Of a stretch of DNA of 64,000 bases, positions 20,637 through 32,909 are shown one piece after another. A model generated the notes under the pieces. It searched no databases. It was not told the origin of the DNA and worked only from the letters and a program-made list of their open reading frames with translations. The stretch's first letter is position 1; each line of letters opens with the position of its first letter. This stretch comes from Gelatoporia subvermispora B (lineage: Eukaryota > Basidiomycota > Agaricomycetes > Polyporales > Gelatoporiaceae): the NCBI GenBank assembly GCA_000320605.2, contig KB445806.1, positions 840,574 to 904,573 on the forward strand, in the 5' to 3' direction. The position numbers were made by a program, and so were the translations under genes.

Positions 20637-23600
20637 CTATTGCATGGTATCCCACTCGTCCCAAAGCAAGGGCATCGAGGCTGCCCGCGGCGTCAGCAGC
20701 TCTGCCGTCTCGAGCAGCTCGGCGATCTTATCGACAACGCCGTCGCGGTCCTGCTTGCCCTTCATCCCTATAAGAACCGTCTTGTCTGACGGTAACAGTC
20801 CGCGGTAGAGCAGGCGGACGTCTGCAGCTTCGATGACCTGCACCAGCTTCCCCGTCTGCACCGTGCGGATCTCAATGAACTCGGGCGAGAACAATATCAG
20901 GTGCTCTCCGCGATGTGCGTACGCGGAAGCCTTGGTCTCCCAACGGAGGTAGCCTGAGTGGCGTGTGGGGACGCCCTTTCTGTCGATGTAGCAGCCAAGT
21001 TCTGAGTGCGTACAAGTCAGTCACGCATATCAGGATTAGCGTGGGGGCGTACCATCATAGACGACGAGCCATCCATCAAGACATCGGACGAGTCCAAGAG
21101 GTGTCGCGTCGATGCACTTCTTCCGCAAGGTATCCAGCGGCGCATTCTGGTCCGCTCCTAAGAAATTGGGTATAATGTTCGGCCTAACGGCAGCAGCTGC
21201 TAGACTGAAGATAGGGCAATCAATGCTAGATCCCACCATTTGAGATGTGCTACTGACTGCAAAGGGTCCGCAATATAGATGCCTTTCTCGGTGCAGATGC
21301 CGATCAAATCGCGATGTCTCGATGAGTGCTCGTGATCCGTGCCGCCTTTATGTGACTCTGAGTCTTGGCTCCCGCTGCGTGTAAGTACTGTGATGTCGTG
21401 TGCATCTTTGGGTACGGAAAGCGGCTTCATTGCAGCCCAGAGTCAACACGCCAGTAAGTTGCCACTCGATTGATGGAGCCTTACCTCTTCTATTGGACGG
21501 AACGATGGGGAGCCCACTGTGCTCCGTCGAGGTGAAATCGGCTGCTCTGAGATATTGACCACCTCCAGCGCATGCACGTACGCTTGCATAAGACCCTTCG
21601 TCCCGAAGACGACTGTATGCAAAAACGTATCAGAACAAGGCGGCAAGGACGATGAGAACCCGACTGACCGACGGTCCGACTCCCAAACGTTCCTGTCTGG
21701 AAGAAGAGCACAGGTCCATCCCGCCCGTCAATCCGCTCCATGGACGCCTCGAGCGACTCGCGACGCGCCGCCCGTTGCGCAACGCGCGCGACGAGGTCGA
21801 GTGCGTACGAGTACAACCCGCCGTCGTACAGCACGATGAACCTGTTATAATGGGGTATCGCAGCCATGCTGACGATATTGGACGCGTTCAACACCTTGCG
21901 AAATGCCTGGCCAGATGCTGTCCACGACATCACGCAAGGTCAGTGACACGGATGCAACGGTGGAAATATTCTACGTACATGCCTCTCCGCGAGGAGCGAC
22001 GTAGATCCCCGTAGAGCACCCGACAGCGACGAAGTTCTTGCCACCGCTCGCTATTCCAAACGGATGGTTACTTCTCTGAAGACCGTGGTGGTATGGACTG
22101 GACTGACGCACTTAGAGGCGCAGCCGCCGTACACCGTCCGGTGAACGGCCTGCTGCTCAAGTTGTTCGTTACCGTATACTTGAAGTATCCCTCGTTGATC
22201 GTATGTGGTGCGAACCACTGGAGCACCAGGGAGAAACCAAGCACAACGCTTCAGAACACAGACATGCTCGGAGTAGTACGAACGCACCATATTCGACTCC
22301 TGGCGCACCTTGCGCACGCCTAGCCCGTCTATCAATGCACTATGCCACTCCTTGCGCAGTTCCTCTGTCCCCGCATACAGTGTGTACCGCCGTGCTGATT
22401 TGGCCGACGCATGGTATATTGTGAACGGATATAGCGGCCGAACGCGCGAGCGGAAGCTCTCGAAGAGGCTACCGTCCTCAATTCGTTCTTTGCGTGTCTC
22501 CATCGGGCCATCAAACGCAGCAAGGCGGAGATACTCCAAGGGAATCGGCTACACCAAGCTCGTCAGGGAGTGATCATAGGATGGAGGCGTGCTCATACCC
22601 TTGAAACGACCGAATTACGCGTGATGCCGCTGGATCGCGTCTCAGGCTTCAGCAAGAGTACTGTCCCGGATGTCAGCGAGCGACGAAGGAAGACTATGGC
22701 TGTCTCACGATAGTTGTCCAACAACGCAACATGCAGGTCAGCCCAGCTATATGCGACCTCCGACTTGAACCGTCGTGCGAGCGGGCCCTGGTAGATCAGC
22801 GTCCTACTCTCATCGTACAAATCCATGTCCTGCCATACCACTGATCAGCCCCCAGTGTAGCGCAATCCATTCGCACTTACGATGATTTCGCCCTTCTGAT
22901 ACACCAAGCTCTCGCATAGATTCCAAAATTTGACCTTGCCCTCCGCGGCCTGGATCCCGGGCTGCGTGCTCTTGATGAGATTACCGAGTACCTCGATGAT
23001 CAACGGAAGCTCCTCAATATCTGGATGATCCGGCGCTGTCGCTTTGAGGGCATTCTCGACCAACAGCCGCAGGCGCGCCAGACGGGTTACGGGCCGCGAT
23101 AGGAACGTGATCAGGTCGCGCTTCCGCACTCGCGGGCCTTGCGCGCATTGTTGTAGGAAGTACTGGTACTTGGTATTGCGCTTCAGTTCTGCACGGTGCC
23201 GCTCCTCCGCGAGTGGGTAGTGCTTGATGTAGTCCTCGTAGTCGCGTTGAAATGGAGACTGTACGCATTCTGTGGGACGATGAGCACCGACTGCTGGATG
23301 CTCAAGAGGGTGACTCACCGTGGAGGATGATGTCCGCGAGACTTTGCACTAGTGGGTGCTGGTCGCGTTGTCGCGCGAAGAGGGCTGCCAGGAGACGCTG
23401 ATGATGTGCAAGAATCCGATCCAGATTGTAGAACACCTCGGAGATGAACCCGCGGATCCGCTGTTCCGGCACGGCCTGGACATTGATCATCGGTTCGATG
23501 TACACCTATAAGATAGCATACAGTCAGCGAAACTTCGACGACCGCTCCAACAGATCTACTAGTACCTCTCTGATGAGCTCCAAGTCCGAGACGTAGTCCT

Positions 23601-24339
23601 TCTCCGACTTGATGATCTCAAAGAGCACCGACTGCCGCTGAACCTCCTTTTTGTCGAGCACCTCACGTGCTTCTGGTGGGACCAAACGGTGCCATTGCTC
23701 GTCGTTCTCGGCGAGGTCGTCCGCCTGAAATCGCCGGAGGCCTTCTTCGGACTCGAGTCTGGTTTGCACGTTATCAGGCAGCGCGCGCCGAGCGCAGGCA
23801 CGACGTACGAAAGGTTAGACAGTTCCTCCGAAAGGTCCTTCGGGATCAACTGGAAATTAAAGAACGTGGGGTAAGGCTCAGCTTCGTGAGAAACTACCGT
23901 TGGGACACACCTCGGGGCTACTCTCAAACGTCGACGGGGGCCTCGATTCTCCCTGCGAATACCCTCCAAGCGAGTACGGGCTAAGGGTCGTTTCGCTCTT
24001 GATGGAACGGTGTGCTACGGTTGGACTAGGACGCGCCGACGCGCGCTGGGAGGACGAGCGGAATATATGTGGCTGGGGGAACGACAGACGTCCCGGGGAT
24101 GCCTCCTCGTACGCACTCGCCGGACGGCTCACAGGGCGCGAGCCCGCATCGAGGCTGATTCGCGGCTGATTCGAGCTCGTCGACGGCTCGTAATATGTCG
24201 AGCTGGCATCGCCCGTCCACAAGTTGAGCGGATCGTCTTCCGGAGTGAGCGACGAGAACGACGCGGAAGGCGAGGGATTCGTGGGGGGCGCTGCGCCGGG
24301 CGGGATGGCGACGTGCGGGCGGGGATGGCGGGCCACCAT
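20637..24339 (-). CDS. ROM2: Rho guanine-nucleotide exchange factor (DH-PH-CNH), Rom2-like
   Basis: The gene has a dozen or so exons and encodes roughly 1,000 aa. The N-terminal part is a disordered Ser/Pro-rich region. A DH domain follows, starting with RQSVLFEIIKSEKDYVSDLEL and including YKHYPLAE-like and FLSRPVTRLARLRLLVEN stretches (the conserved DH helix around 23000-23120). Next comes a PH domain (LYDESRTLIYQGPLARRF to EELRKEWHSALIDGL) and then a citron-homology domain (NFVAVGCSTGIYVAPRG, IVLYDGGLYSYALDL, LIGICTEKGIYIADP, RWETKASAYAHRGEHLILFS). This order is that of Rom1/Rom2, the exchange factors for Rho1 in the fungal cell-wall integrity pathway at the plasma membrane. The ATG at 24339 is taken as start because an in-frame TGA lies just upstream; a gtgagc at about 24406 may mark a 5' UTR intron. 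Confidence 0.85.
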
Positions 24340-25193
24340 TGTTCACGTCGTTCTGCGCGACGAGGTCGAGCGCAGAGGTAGAAAATACGGCTTTTGTCGT
24401 GCTCACATGCGACGATATCCCGAGGCCGGGGTCGATGCGTTCATGGCGGACGTTGTTCCTTGGGCGCCTGGCGTTATCTGTTTCGTCGGCCCGCTGATCC
24501 TGGATAGGCCCTTGTGTTTTCTTCCGCGATGTTCATTTCGACAATTGCACGGTCGCGGATGGAGGATCGTGCACGAAGTCAACTTGCACTAGTGGAGAGC
24601 AGATAAATCGTCGCAAAATCACATTCGTTTGCTGTGCTGTAGCTATGCAAGATGCGCGCAGGATCTCGGCAGCTCGGCCATTCGATGTCGAGAGACTGCG
24701 ATATTTATGGAAGAAGTCAATTCGGTCATGTCGGCAAGTACTCCAAAAATTTACTTAGAGATTCGACGCCAACTGGCAATGATGCCCTGCATGGTCTCCA
24801 ACGGTATCACACAATCGCCTTACTTAGATTCGAACATAATCACAGTGACTGTTAAACTCAGTATTCATGAGGTTCGCAAAAATCAGATGCGAGATTGCCA
24901 GCAGGGCGACACATCGTAGTGACACAATCTCAGCTAGCAATAGCGGAGATAACCGAAGAACCATCGACTGAAAGCCGAAATTCAAATCTCACGACGGTCC
25001 ATACTTCGAGCACTTGCAACACCCGGGCTCGCACGAATCTGTGATTTTTGAGAGATTTTGCATTGCATCACAACACAACAAATCGCGACAGACAACACGG
25101 AGAACCAAACGACAACATTCGACACTGCGCCGCCCACTCACACCGAGAAAAACCTCGCCTCCAGAGCAGGCCGCGTGCGGCGCCGACGGCAGC
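24340..25193. other. Intergenic: RhoGEF promoter and PBP1 3' flank
   Basis: Both flanking genes run on the minus strand. The first 250 bases are GC-rich and probably belong to the RhoGEF 5' UTR; the remainder is AT-rich. I see no gene. Confidence 0.55.
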
Positions 25194-28100
25194 CTACGCG
25201 TGCCCGACGCCGGGCATGGACACGGGCGGCGGCTGCGCGCCCTCGTATGGATGCGGCGGGCCGCCGGGTGCGCCCGGCGGGGGCATCATCATGGGGTACG
25301 GGACGGCGTGGTGGACTGCATGCGCACACAAGATCAGCACATCGTACTACGAGGAAGCGTACTGGGACGTACGTTGGGGACTCTGGTGATAGTATGCCTG
25401 CGCATGGGAGGGGATGGGGGTAGGAGGCATGGATGGTCTTGGACCGGCGCCGTTTGGGGGCGGGTACGCACCGGCGGGAGGAGGCATGAATTGTGGTGCT
25501 GCATTGCAAGCATGGTTAGGTCGCCCTCGTACGCAGTCGATATGACCCATGATCGACTTACGAGGCATCTGGCCCATGGGTGGTGGCGGGTACATGGCTA
25601 CGCCTGCGGCTCCTATCAAGAATGGGCCTGCATATACCGGGTTCGACTTACCATTGGGAGTCATCGGAGGATAGTGCATGTGCTGCATGTACGGTCCCGG
25701 GATGAACGCGCCGGGTGGCGGCGGCGCCATGCCGGGCATCATTGGCTGGCACAAATTTTTCATAATGCCACCAGTACTGCATGACGATGAGACGCACCTG
25801 CCCTGGATATGGATATGGTTGGTACGCGTACACGTATCCGCGTGCAGCGGCTTGCGCATTGGGGTCTTCTTCGTACGTTTGCGACTGGACAGTGGGCGGC
25901 GGGACGTGAGGCGCGAGGTGCGGCGACTGTGGCTGTGCGGGCACCTGGAGGGGAGGGAACATCTGCATGTAACGCTTGCCGTGGTACTGCCACATCGCCG
26001 CTGCACATGCACAGTCAATGACATGCAAATATACGGTCAAACACTGAAGTTGGATACTCACCGACAGCAGATGCCTCCGCAACGTTGTGGAACTTGAACG
26101 GATTGAAGTCGTCCTTGATGTGTACTGGCGGACCCTTCTTGATGACACGCGTACCGAAGAACGGGTTGGGCGGGGTCTGGGTCTGGGTCTGGGCCTGGGG
26201 CTCCGCAGACTTGTTCTTAGGTGAAGGCGAGGAGACGCCGTTCGGGTTCGGTGACCCAGCCTACGATACATCAGTATCTCTCACCGCTGAACTGACAACG
26301 TGAAGCACTCACCGGTGAAAACGATTTCACAGTCGGCCGGAACGACGACGCATTCACGTTCAGCCTGTTCGCAGAGGTAGGCGACAGCGGAGTACTGCTA
26401 GCTGCAGCGTTGGCGGGGCGCGCCGGCTGTCCATTCGCGGCTCCAGCAGATCCAGCGGGTGCACCGTTGGTGGCAGGGGTGCTCATGCGTTTGCCCTTGA
26501 ACGCCGGGATCTGCTGGATGACCATGCTGATGCGACCGCTCTTCGCCTCGCCAGCCTTCGTCGGCGGTGCCGACTTCGCGCCGACACCTGGTTGAGGAGC
26601 GGGAGGAGCGGGACGGGGGGTCCCGGAGGGCTTGGAAGTGCCGGGAGGCGTAGGGTGCTGCGGGGCGGCGGCGGCAGCTGCAGCGACGCTCGCCGATGTA
26701 CCGATAGTGCGAGCTTGCGTAGACTCCGCATCGCGAGTCGACTTCTCCTTGATCTGGCGCTGCTTCTCCTCGTCCTTGGCGAGTATGGGCACGAGATCGT
26801 CCGGAATGGGCTTGTTGAGCTGCAGAGATGAGGCAATACACGCAGTCAGCGATAAGGACGGACGATGACAATTTCGTTACGTAGACCCACTTTGAAGCTC
26901 TTAGAGAATTTGACCAGATCTGCCACGCGCTTGTCCATCTCGCTCTTCATGAGTTGCTGCTTCTTCTTCATCAGCCGGTCCTTCTCGTTCGAAACAAAGT
27001 CGCGGAACGCAGGCACCGCGTCTGCAGCAGGCTACATAGCCGTGTTCAGCTACCAGAACACACAAACTACTCTTCACAACGCACCTTGGCAGTACCAGCA
27101 GGCGCAGGCGACGGGGACTGAGACTGGGCCTTGACAGCTGGGGCCGCAGCGTTCGCACTTGCGGTGGCAGCAGCAGGCGCAGGCTGCACCACCGATCCAT
27201 CCGGCCCATTGACAGATACCTTCGGGACAACAGGCTTAGCACCATCTGCCTGTGTCCCCTTGCGTGCACCAGGGGGTACATATGCATTAGCACTGCGCAC
27301 GACAGCGCCATACCTAGAAAAGGTGATGAATGACACGGTGAATTGACATCAACTAGAAGCAAGTATAAAGATACCCACTTGTCTTCCTCGTTCCCGCCCG
27401 CATCTCCAACCAGGTTCTGCACACGCTCCTCCGCAATGTGCGGGTTGCTCGTCACAGTCTGCAAATGGTCACATCAGCACTGTACTCATATTCGTCCATG
27501 ATAAGCTGACACTCACTCCCATAATCTCGCTCGCGATCAGCGCCGCGCGGCGTTCACGCTCCTTGAAGTCGGGCGCAGACCTGTCGATCCGCGTCGTGTA
27601 CACATCCTCGTCGAAGCCCGCGCGGACACCAAACAGCCGCTCGTTCGCCGCAAACTGGTCCCACGCACCCCCCGCGCCTGCGCCGGGTCCAAATGTCTCT
27701 TCATCAGCAGCCCTCCCGGGACCGGGCGGGGGAGACGTCGCTCCGGGAGTGGGTGACCCCGCGGAGGCAGGGGTTTCCGAGGGCGGCTGCCATGCCTGCA
27801 GCTCGCGTTCCCGGCGAGGCGCCGTCTTTTGGCTGATGTCGGTGTCCGTCTTGAAGCCTGCGGGCAAGGGGTCTGATGGGTGAACGGGACACAGGTGAGA
27901 TGAAGAGAACGCACTGTCGGTGGGCGCACGCGCGTCGGCGGGGCCAGATAACCACGTCTCGATGTTCGTCGCGGCGACAAACAGGTGGTCGCGTAGGGGG
28001 GCCCCGGGCGTGCCGAGGTCGCGCACATTGCGCAGGCTCACGCCGAGCGTGTCGCCCTCCGGGCCCGTCGCGGCGACGACACCTTCGTATCGGGTGTGTG

Positions 28101-28500
28101 TACGAGTCGTCAGCGTGATCGTTGTGCCCGTCAAGCCGGAGAGCTGCTGCAGCATGCGGTCGTGCGGGGCGTCTCCGGGGCGCGTTCCCGCGCTGCTCCC
28201 GCCGTTGGCGAGAGGCGGAAAACTGGGAGCAGGGGCCTGCCCTCCGTTGGTTCCACGAGTGTTGGGCGGGCCGGGAGAGAAGGTCGGGGAGCCCCGCGCA
28301 CCGGTCCATGCGGGGGGTCGGCTGCGGGAGCGATGCCACGGCGACGAGACGAGACAAGGACGAGGGTGATAAACGACGACGGCAGAGACAGTTCACGAGT
28401 TCAGTTTGCGCTCTGGTCGGTATGTGGTGAGTGCTCACCGGACAGCGGGCTCTGGCATGCCCTTGCGCTGGGGCTTTGGCTGGCGTGCCGTGGCGGCCAT
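25194..28500 (-). CDS. PBP1: Ataxin-2 homologue, poly(A)-binding-protein-binding Pbp1
   Basis: The gene begins with a 62-bp exon (28439-28500) coding MAATARQPKPQRKGMPEPAV, spliced to 28321. An Sm-like (LSm14/SM-ATX) domain follows: MLQQLSGLTGTTITLTTRT, YEGVVAATG and VSLRNVRDLG. Then comes the LsmAD domain (GFKTDTDISQ, FAANERLFGVRAGFDEDVYT, and RAALIASEIMG). The remainder is low-complexity: an Ala/Pro/Ser-rich middle, a Gln-Thr repeat (QAQTQTQTPPNPFFG), then a long Pro/Tyr/Met-rich tail ending in PPPVSMPGVGHA. The tail is split into many small exons. Pbp1 binds Pab1, promotes polyadenylation and stress-granule formation, and in yeast restrains TORC1 through condensation of its Met-rich tail; a Met-rich tail is also visible here. 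It acts in cytoplasm and nucleus. Total length is about 850-900 aa. Confidence 0.88.
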
Positions 28501-29904
28501 GAAAGTATAGAAAGAAGTAGATACGCAGAAAGAAAGAAACTAGGAGACACAACCGTTCCAGACAGGGAAAAGAGATCACAAGGCAGCGGACGCTGCGGGA
28601 GACGGTGAAGACGAGGATGGGGACGACGGGGAGAACGTCGGGCGAAGCTAAAGGCTTCAAGGATGTCGAGCAACCTGTTGCAAGAGGGGATACCGCGCCC
28701 GGACCCGGATCACCCCATTATCGCCCGCGTTGCTCTGCGCTGTAATCACATTCTATACAACATACTCCTCACTACCGGCCACGACTACAGGTCGTCGTAG
28801 TTCGTCGTCGCTCACGATGACAACTAGCCGTCCCTCACTGCGGAAAAGGCAGTGGTGGGCGCAAGAGGGGGCGATAGCACCGCGGCTGCACCTATCACAA
28901 CCAGAATTCGAAGTTATCAACGCTAAAGTCACGCAAAGAACTGTCGGCAATGATCCCTGCGCGAAAATATACAAATACCCTTGGGCTCAAATTGCTTGCG
29001 AGGACAATATCAGAAGTCTGTGGGCTTTCCAAATGTCAAGGACCTTCTCTGCGCCCCTCGCAGAAGACCAGCAACATTTTGTCGGCATTTCTAAGCTGAG
29101 CAGCTATTTACGAAGATAACTCCCGCTAAGGCCCAAATAAGGCTTAGACCGCCGCGGCAAATGCAACTTGGCCCACGCGCGGGAGGACGGTTCGGGGTCC
29201 TGCCTCGTGGGAGGCCTGGATGTGGCGATTCACTTGCCTCCGCGATATGTATCCCGTCCATCTCACCGCACAGCTCTTTCGCTTCAGAGTTTCAATGCTA
29301 TCTACGACGACACAGATATTTTCTCGACGTTCTCACAGTTGCTGAACGAAGAAAGAGGCACACAAGAGCACGTCAGCTTCATGCCTTCGACGACGCGACA
29401 GAAGGCTAGGCCCGTGATTCGCGCTAACGCTCTAACTCAAAGTCCATTCACATCGACTCCGTGAACCCGGCAAGAACCGACGCATATATGCGGCAACTTG
29501 TCGCACAAACTTGCCTACGTACTGGAAGCGCTGGCAGATTCCCTCAGAAAGCCTTTCTGTGATTGTCGGAAGAGTGTGGAAACCCGCCTGTCATCATGCA
29601 TCATGTACGGCGAAAGGCCACCTTTCGTAGCGGGTGAGTATCGCCGTATCCACCGTGTCTTCCTTGTGTGGCGGCATGGTGCTGTGTATTGCCTGAATGG
29701 AGGTATGCGATATAGGTAAGTGATCCGTGCTAGCATTCATTGCTTGACGCATGGCAAGACAATGGCATTTTAGAGACGTTCAAAGCTGCCCACTTGCCCT
29801 CGCCTGGAGGCCGCGTAGGGCCTGCCACCGCATTGGCGATAGGTAGGCGAGAGTAAGCGGGCGACTCTGAATAACTCTGTTCGTTGATATGAACTAGCAT
29901 ACAA

Positions 29905-30048
29905 TCACCTCGTTCAAGTCCTTCGCCTGCAAGCCTTATGGAAGCCGCCTTGGGCCGCCTGAAGCCCGACTATGTAGGGCTGGCTGGACTGTCAGCGAGC
30001 AGTAGGCGGACCTAGCGCCCGACAAGTAGGCGACCCTGAACGAGGTGA
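29905..30048. repeat. 12-bp inverted repeat pair
   Basis: tcacctcgttca at 29905-29916 faces tgaacgaggtga at 30037-30048, enclosing about 120 bases. I see no target-site duplication immediately outside the arms. Confidence 0.5.
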
Positions 30049-31471
30049 ATGCACGAACTCGTCGAGTCTCGCAGTCGCATGTTGTGCCAGACATCTGCAT
30101 TCCGTGTGACAGTCGCATGGTCGAGGCTGGCTACGTGTCAGCCTGCGCTTCAGCGCTTGGAGGGACACTATATACACTCATACATCATCGGAAGTCAGTT
30201 GCAGAAACATGACATTTCGACATGGTAACTCACGTTTGAGCAACATCAGTGCTATTTGTTGTGTATGGATACACGGTGGCGAGTAGCTCCAATGTCGCGG
30301 AGATTGACGAATCGCGGGGTTGTCCATCGCTATACAGCAATTATCCCGCGACTTTGACAGATCTTTCTTCGAAGTTCATCCCGACTACACTTGCGTAGCT
30401 CCGATTACACGTGGCACCTGCGACAAACATATGGATCAACGTCAATCCAATTCGCATGCACTCATGGCGCAATAAAACAAGAAATCGCTGATATAAACAG
30501 CTCCAAGACATACTACCGACCGGTAGACAGGTCTGCGCCCCAACACCACGCCACTAACCATCACGGAGCGCCAGGAGGTGACGCTGATCACAGAAGTAAT
30601 TGGGGAGCAGGCCTCACCCACTTCGGAGACGGAACAACTTGCGTTTGGGTGTTGGCCGCCTACAACCTGTGCACATCGCCAGCATTCGAACGAGGAAGGC
30701 CGGGCGTGAACCAGAACTGCCAACCTGGACGCGCGCTCGCATGCGCCCGAGAAGAGAATGTTGACGGACGATGGACACGAGATGAAATATCAGTGCGTCT
30801 GCAAAGATGTGAGCAGTTTATACTTGGCTTATTAGACAGCCGGCGAGTGCGGGCCACGCGCGACGATCTCAGGCACCTGAAGGTTATTAAACAAAGGCGC
30901 GGCGGGACGTTCAAGAATACTGGGCAACGTTCCTGGAACCTGGGCGGTGCAAATATAGTCCGTGACAATTAGACGTAGGTGCCTACGGGATGCACACAGA
31001 AGACAGGTATGCAATTCCACGCCATCGCCAAATTGAACATACGAACATTCCGCGGCTCGCATCTCTGGCAGTGCAAGAAGTGTTTCCCTCTTTCACGTCT
31101 GTGGGGCTATGTGGATGACGAATTGGAGAGCTGTGCAAGTGACAAGACTAGCGCGAATCGCAAGCCCACATCAGCAAGTGGTGGTGGCGGTCAGCAGGAT
31201 GCATGGAAGGAATTGACGGGCTAACGAGGCACGTGCATGGGAGAAGGGGCCGCTAGAAGCCAGCCTGGGCTGTTCCAGCTGGCGTCTATGCCATCGGCTG
31301 CAGACTGAATGCGGGCATCTTTCCCATTTGGGAATGTTCTCCCCTGCACAGCCAATCAAAGCGCCAGGATGTACACGGAGACTGCTCCCTACCGATTCAA
31401 GTCAATCACTAGGCGATGCGATAAGCCCGACGCTCGTCTCAAACTGGCGCAGAACATACCGTCTGGACAAG

Positions 31472-31477
31472 TATAAA
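31472..31477 (+). promoter_or_regulatory. TATA box of the peroxidase gene
   Basis: TATAAA lies 106 bp upstream of the ATG at 31578, followed by a pyrimidine-rich leader (cctcatattctcgcatccc), as in fungal TATA promoters. Confidence 0.55.
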
Positions 31478-31577
31478 GGGCGGGTGACATCCTCCATACC
31501 CGGCTCAAGTCCTCGCACTTCCGCTTCCGCTCTTACCCACGCCGCCCTCATATTCTCGCATCCCTAGACCGGCCAAA

Positions 31578-32909
31578 ATGTCGCAACCGCACAAGCACGA
31601 CGACCACGAGCACACCGACGTCTGCCCCGTGACCGGCCACGTCGCTGCGCGCGAAGAGCACGCCTTCTGCCCCGCGAAGAAGACCGACAGTCGCTCTCCA
31701 TGTCCCGCTCTGAACGCGCTCGCCAACCACGGCTACCTTCCCCGCGATGGCAAGCGCATCTCCGCCAAGATCGTCACCAACGCTCTCGAGGAGGGCTACC
31801 ACTGCTCCGGCCCCCTCGCCTACGTTCTTGCGCATGGCGGCTTCCTCCTACTGGGCCAGCGCGGCCAGACCATCTGCCTCGCTGACCTCGCGCGCCACAA
31901 CCGCATCGAGCACAACGCATCCCTCGCCCACCCCGATGCAGGCCACCGCGACGAGTACGCCCCCACCCACGTCCACAAGGATCTCCTCGAGGAGTTCCTC
32001 GCACACAGCAAGGACGGCGAGCTGATCACTCCCGATGACGTCGCCCGCGCCCGTGTCCGCCGCGAGAGCGTGTCCGGGCCAGTCGATGGGCTGCACGCCG
32101 AAATCGCACGTGGGGAGATGGCGATCGTCATGCACCTCTTCAACAACCCCAATGCCGATCCCGAGCTGCACGAGAAGCTCGGCGACTACAATATTCCTAA
32201 CCGCCGCCGCTCGATCTGGAAGAAGCTCAAGTCCGTCGTCACCTCCGGCCCGAGCACGAAGCCGCGCCACCCCGATGCGCCGCTCCCTGGCGTGCCCGTC
32301 GAGTGGTTGCGCACGTGGATCCACGAGGAGCGTTTCCCCGACGGGTGGCACCCATATCACAAGGTCGGCCTGGTGCACACCATGGAGATGTCCGCGACGA
32401 TCCGCACGGCGATGAAGAAGCACGCACAAAACCGCGCGACCAGGCGGCGCACGCTCACGTTCCTCCAGCGCACGCAGCCCGAGACTGTCATGGAGGCCGA
32501 GCTCGCCAAGTCTGCGCGCATTCTCGGCCAGGCGCACCCCGACGCCCGCGCCGCCGTCCAGGTGTCGCACAAGCACGACGAACACGAACTCGACGAGCCC
32601 GAGGTCCGCGAACGCGACCGCAAACGCCTCACGATCGAGGTTGATCGCCCATTGCCCGATGCGGAACCGTCCCTCCCCACACCCCCGCTCTCATCCGCCT
32701 CCAGCGACGGTGGCATGCCTCACTCGCCCGACTCGCCTGACACCCTCAAGACGCCTTCCCCGTCGCGCACCACCTTCCCCGCGTACGTCGTCGGCATCGA
32801 CAAAGCGGCGACACTCCAAGTAGTGTCGGAGGAGACCAAGCGGAGCATTCTCCCCGACGTCGTTGCGGAGCCGCGCGGCCTCGGTATCAGCGTCCCCGTC
32901 GCTGTTTGA
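31578..32909 (+). CDS. Haem-thiolate peroxidase (chloroperoxidase / unspecific peroxygenase family)
   Basis: A single exon encodes 443 aa. Pro-Cys-Pro at residues 41-43 in the context SRSPCPALNALANHGYLP gives Cys42 as the haem iron ligand. At 111-113 the sequence is EHN, where short peroxygenases usually have EHD; this site binds the structural metal near the haem propionate. HAEIARGEMAIVM carries candidate catalytic acid glutamates. There is no signal peptide, so it looks intracellular, unlike the secreted peroxygenases. A C-terminal tail of about 110 residues after the enzyme fold is Ser/Pro-rich and disordered. His/Asp-rich clusters are present at both ends (residues 5-14 and 331-340). Family members use hydrogen peroxide to halogenate or oxygenate organic substrates. 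The true substrate is unknown. A TATA box precedes the gene. Confidence 0.85.
   Translation: MSQPHKHDDHEHTDVCPVTGHVAAREEHAFCPAKKTDSRSPCPALNALANHGYLPRDGKRISAKIVTNALEEGYHCSGPLAYVLAHGGFLLLGQRGQTICLADLARHNRIEHNASLAHPDAGHRDEYAPTHVHKDLLEEFLAHSKDGELITPDDVARARVRRESVSGPVDGLHAEIARGEMAIVMHLFNNPNADPELHEKLGDYNIPNRRRSIWKKLKSVVTSGPSTKPRHPDAPLPGVPVEWLRTWIHEERFPDGWHPYHKVGLVHTMEMSATIRTAMKKHAQNRATRRRTLTFLQRTQPETVMEAELAKSARILGQAHPDARAAVQVSHKHDEHELDEPEVRERDRKRLTIEVDRPLPDAEPSLPTPPLSSASSDGGMPHSPDSPDTLKTPSPSRTTFPAYVVGIDKAATLQVVSEETKRSILPDVVAEPRGLGISVPVAV

Larger units (their letters stand above)
28501..31577. other. 3-kb gene-poor region
   Basis: Between the PBP1 start and the peroxidase start I find only short open frames on both strands (longest 193 codons, 30391-30972 +), none with recognisable motifs or a convincing splice structure. 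A 12-bp inverted repeat lies at 29905-29916 and 30037-30048. A TATAAA at 31472 belongs to the peroxidase promoter. A lineage-specific gene or degraded mobile element could hide here. Confidence 0.5.

Noticed and set aside
30391..30972. 193-codon open frame in the 3-kb gap
   Set aside because: No family feature, no suitable start context, and overlapping frames of similar length on the other strand.
32357..32716. Minus-strand frame antisense to the peroxidase
   Set aside because: Shadow of the GC-rich coding strand; the sense frame has the PCP haem motif and is open throughout.
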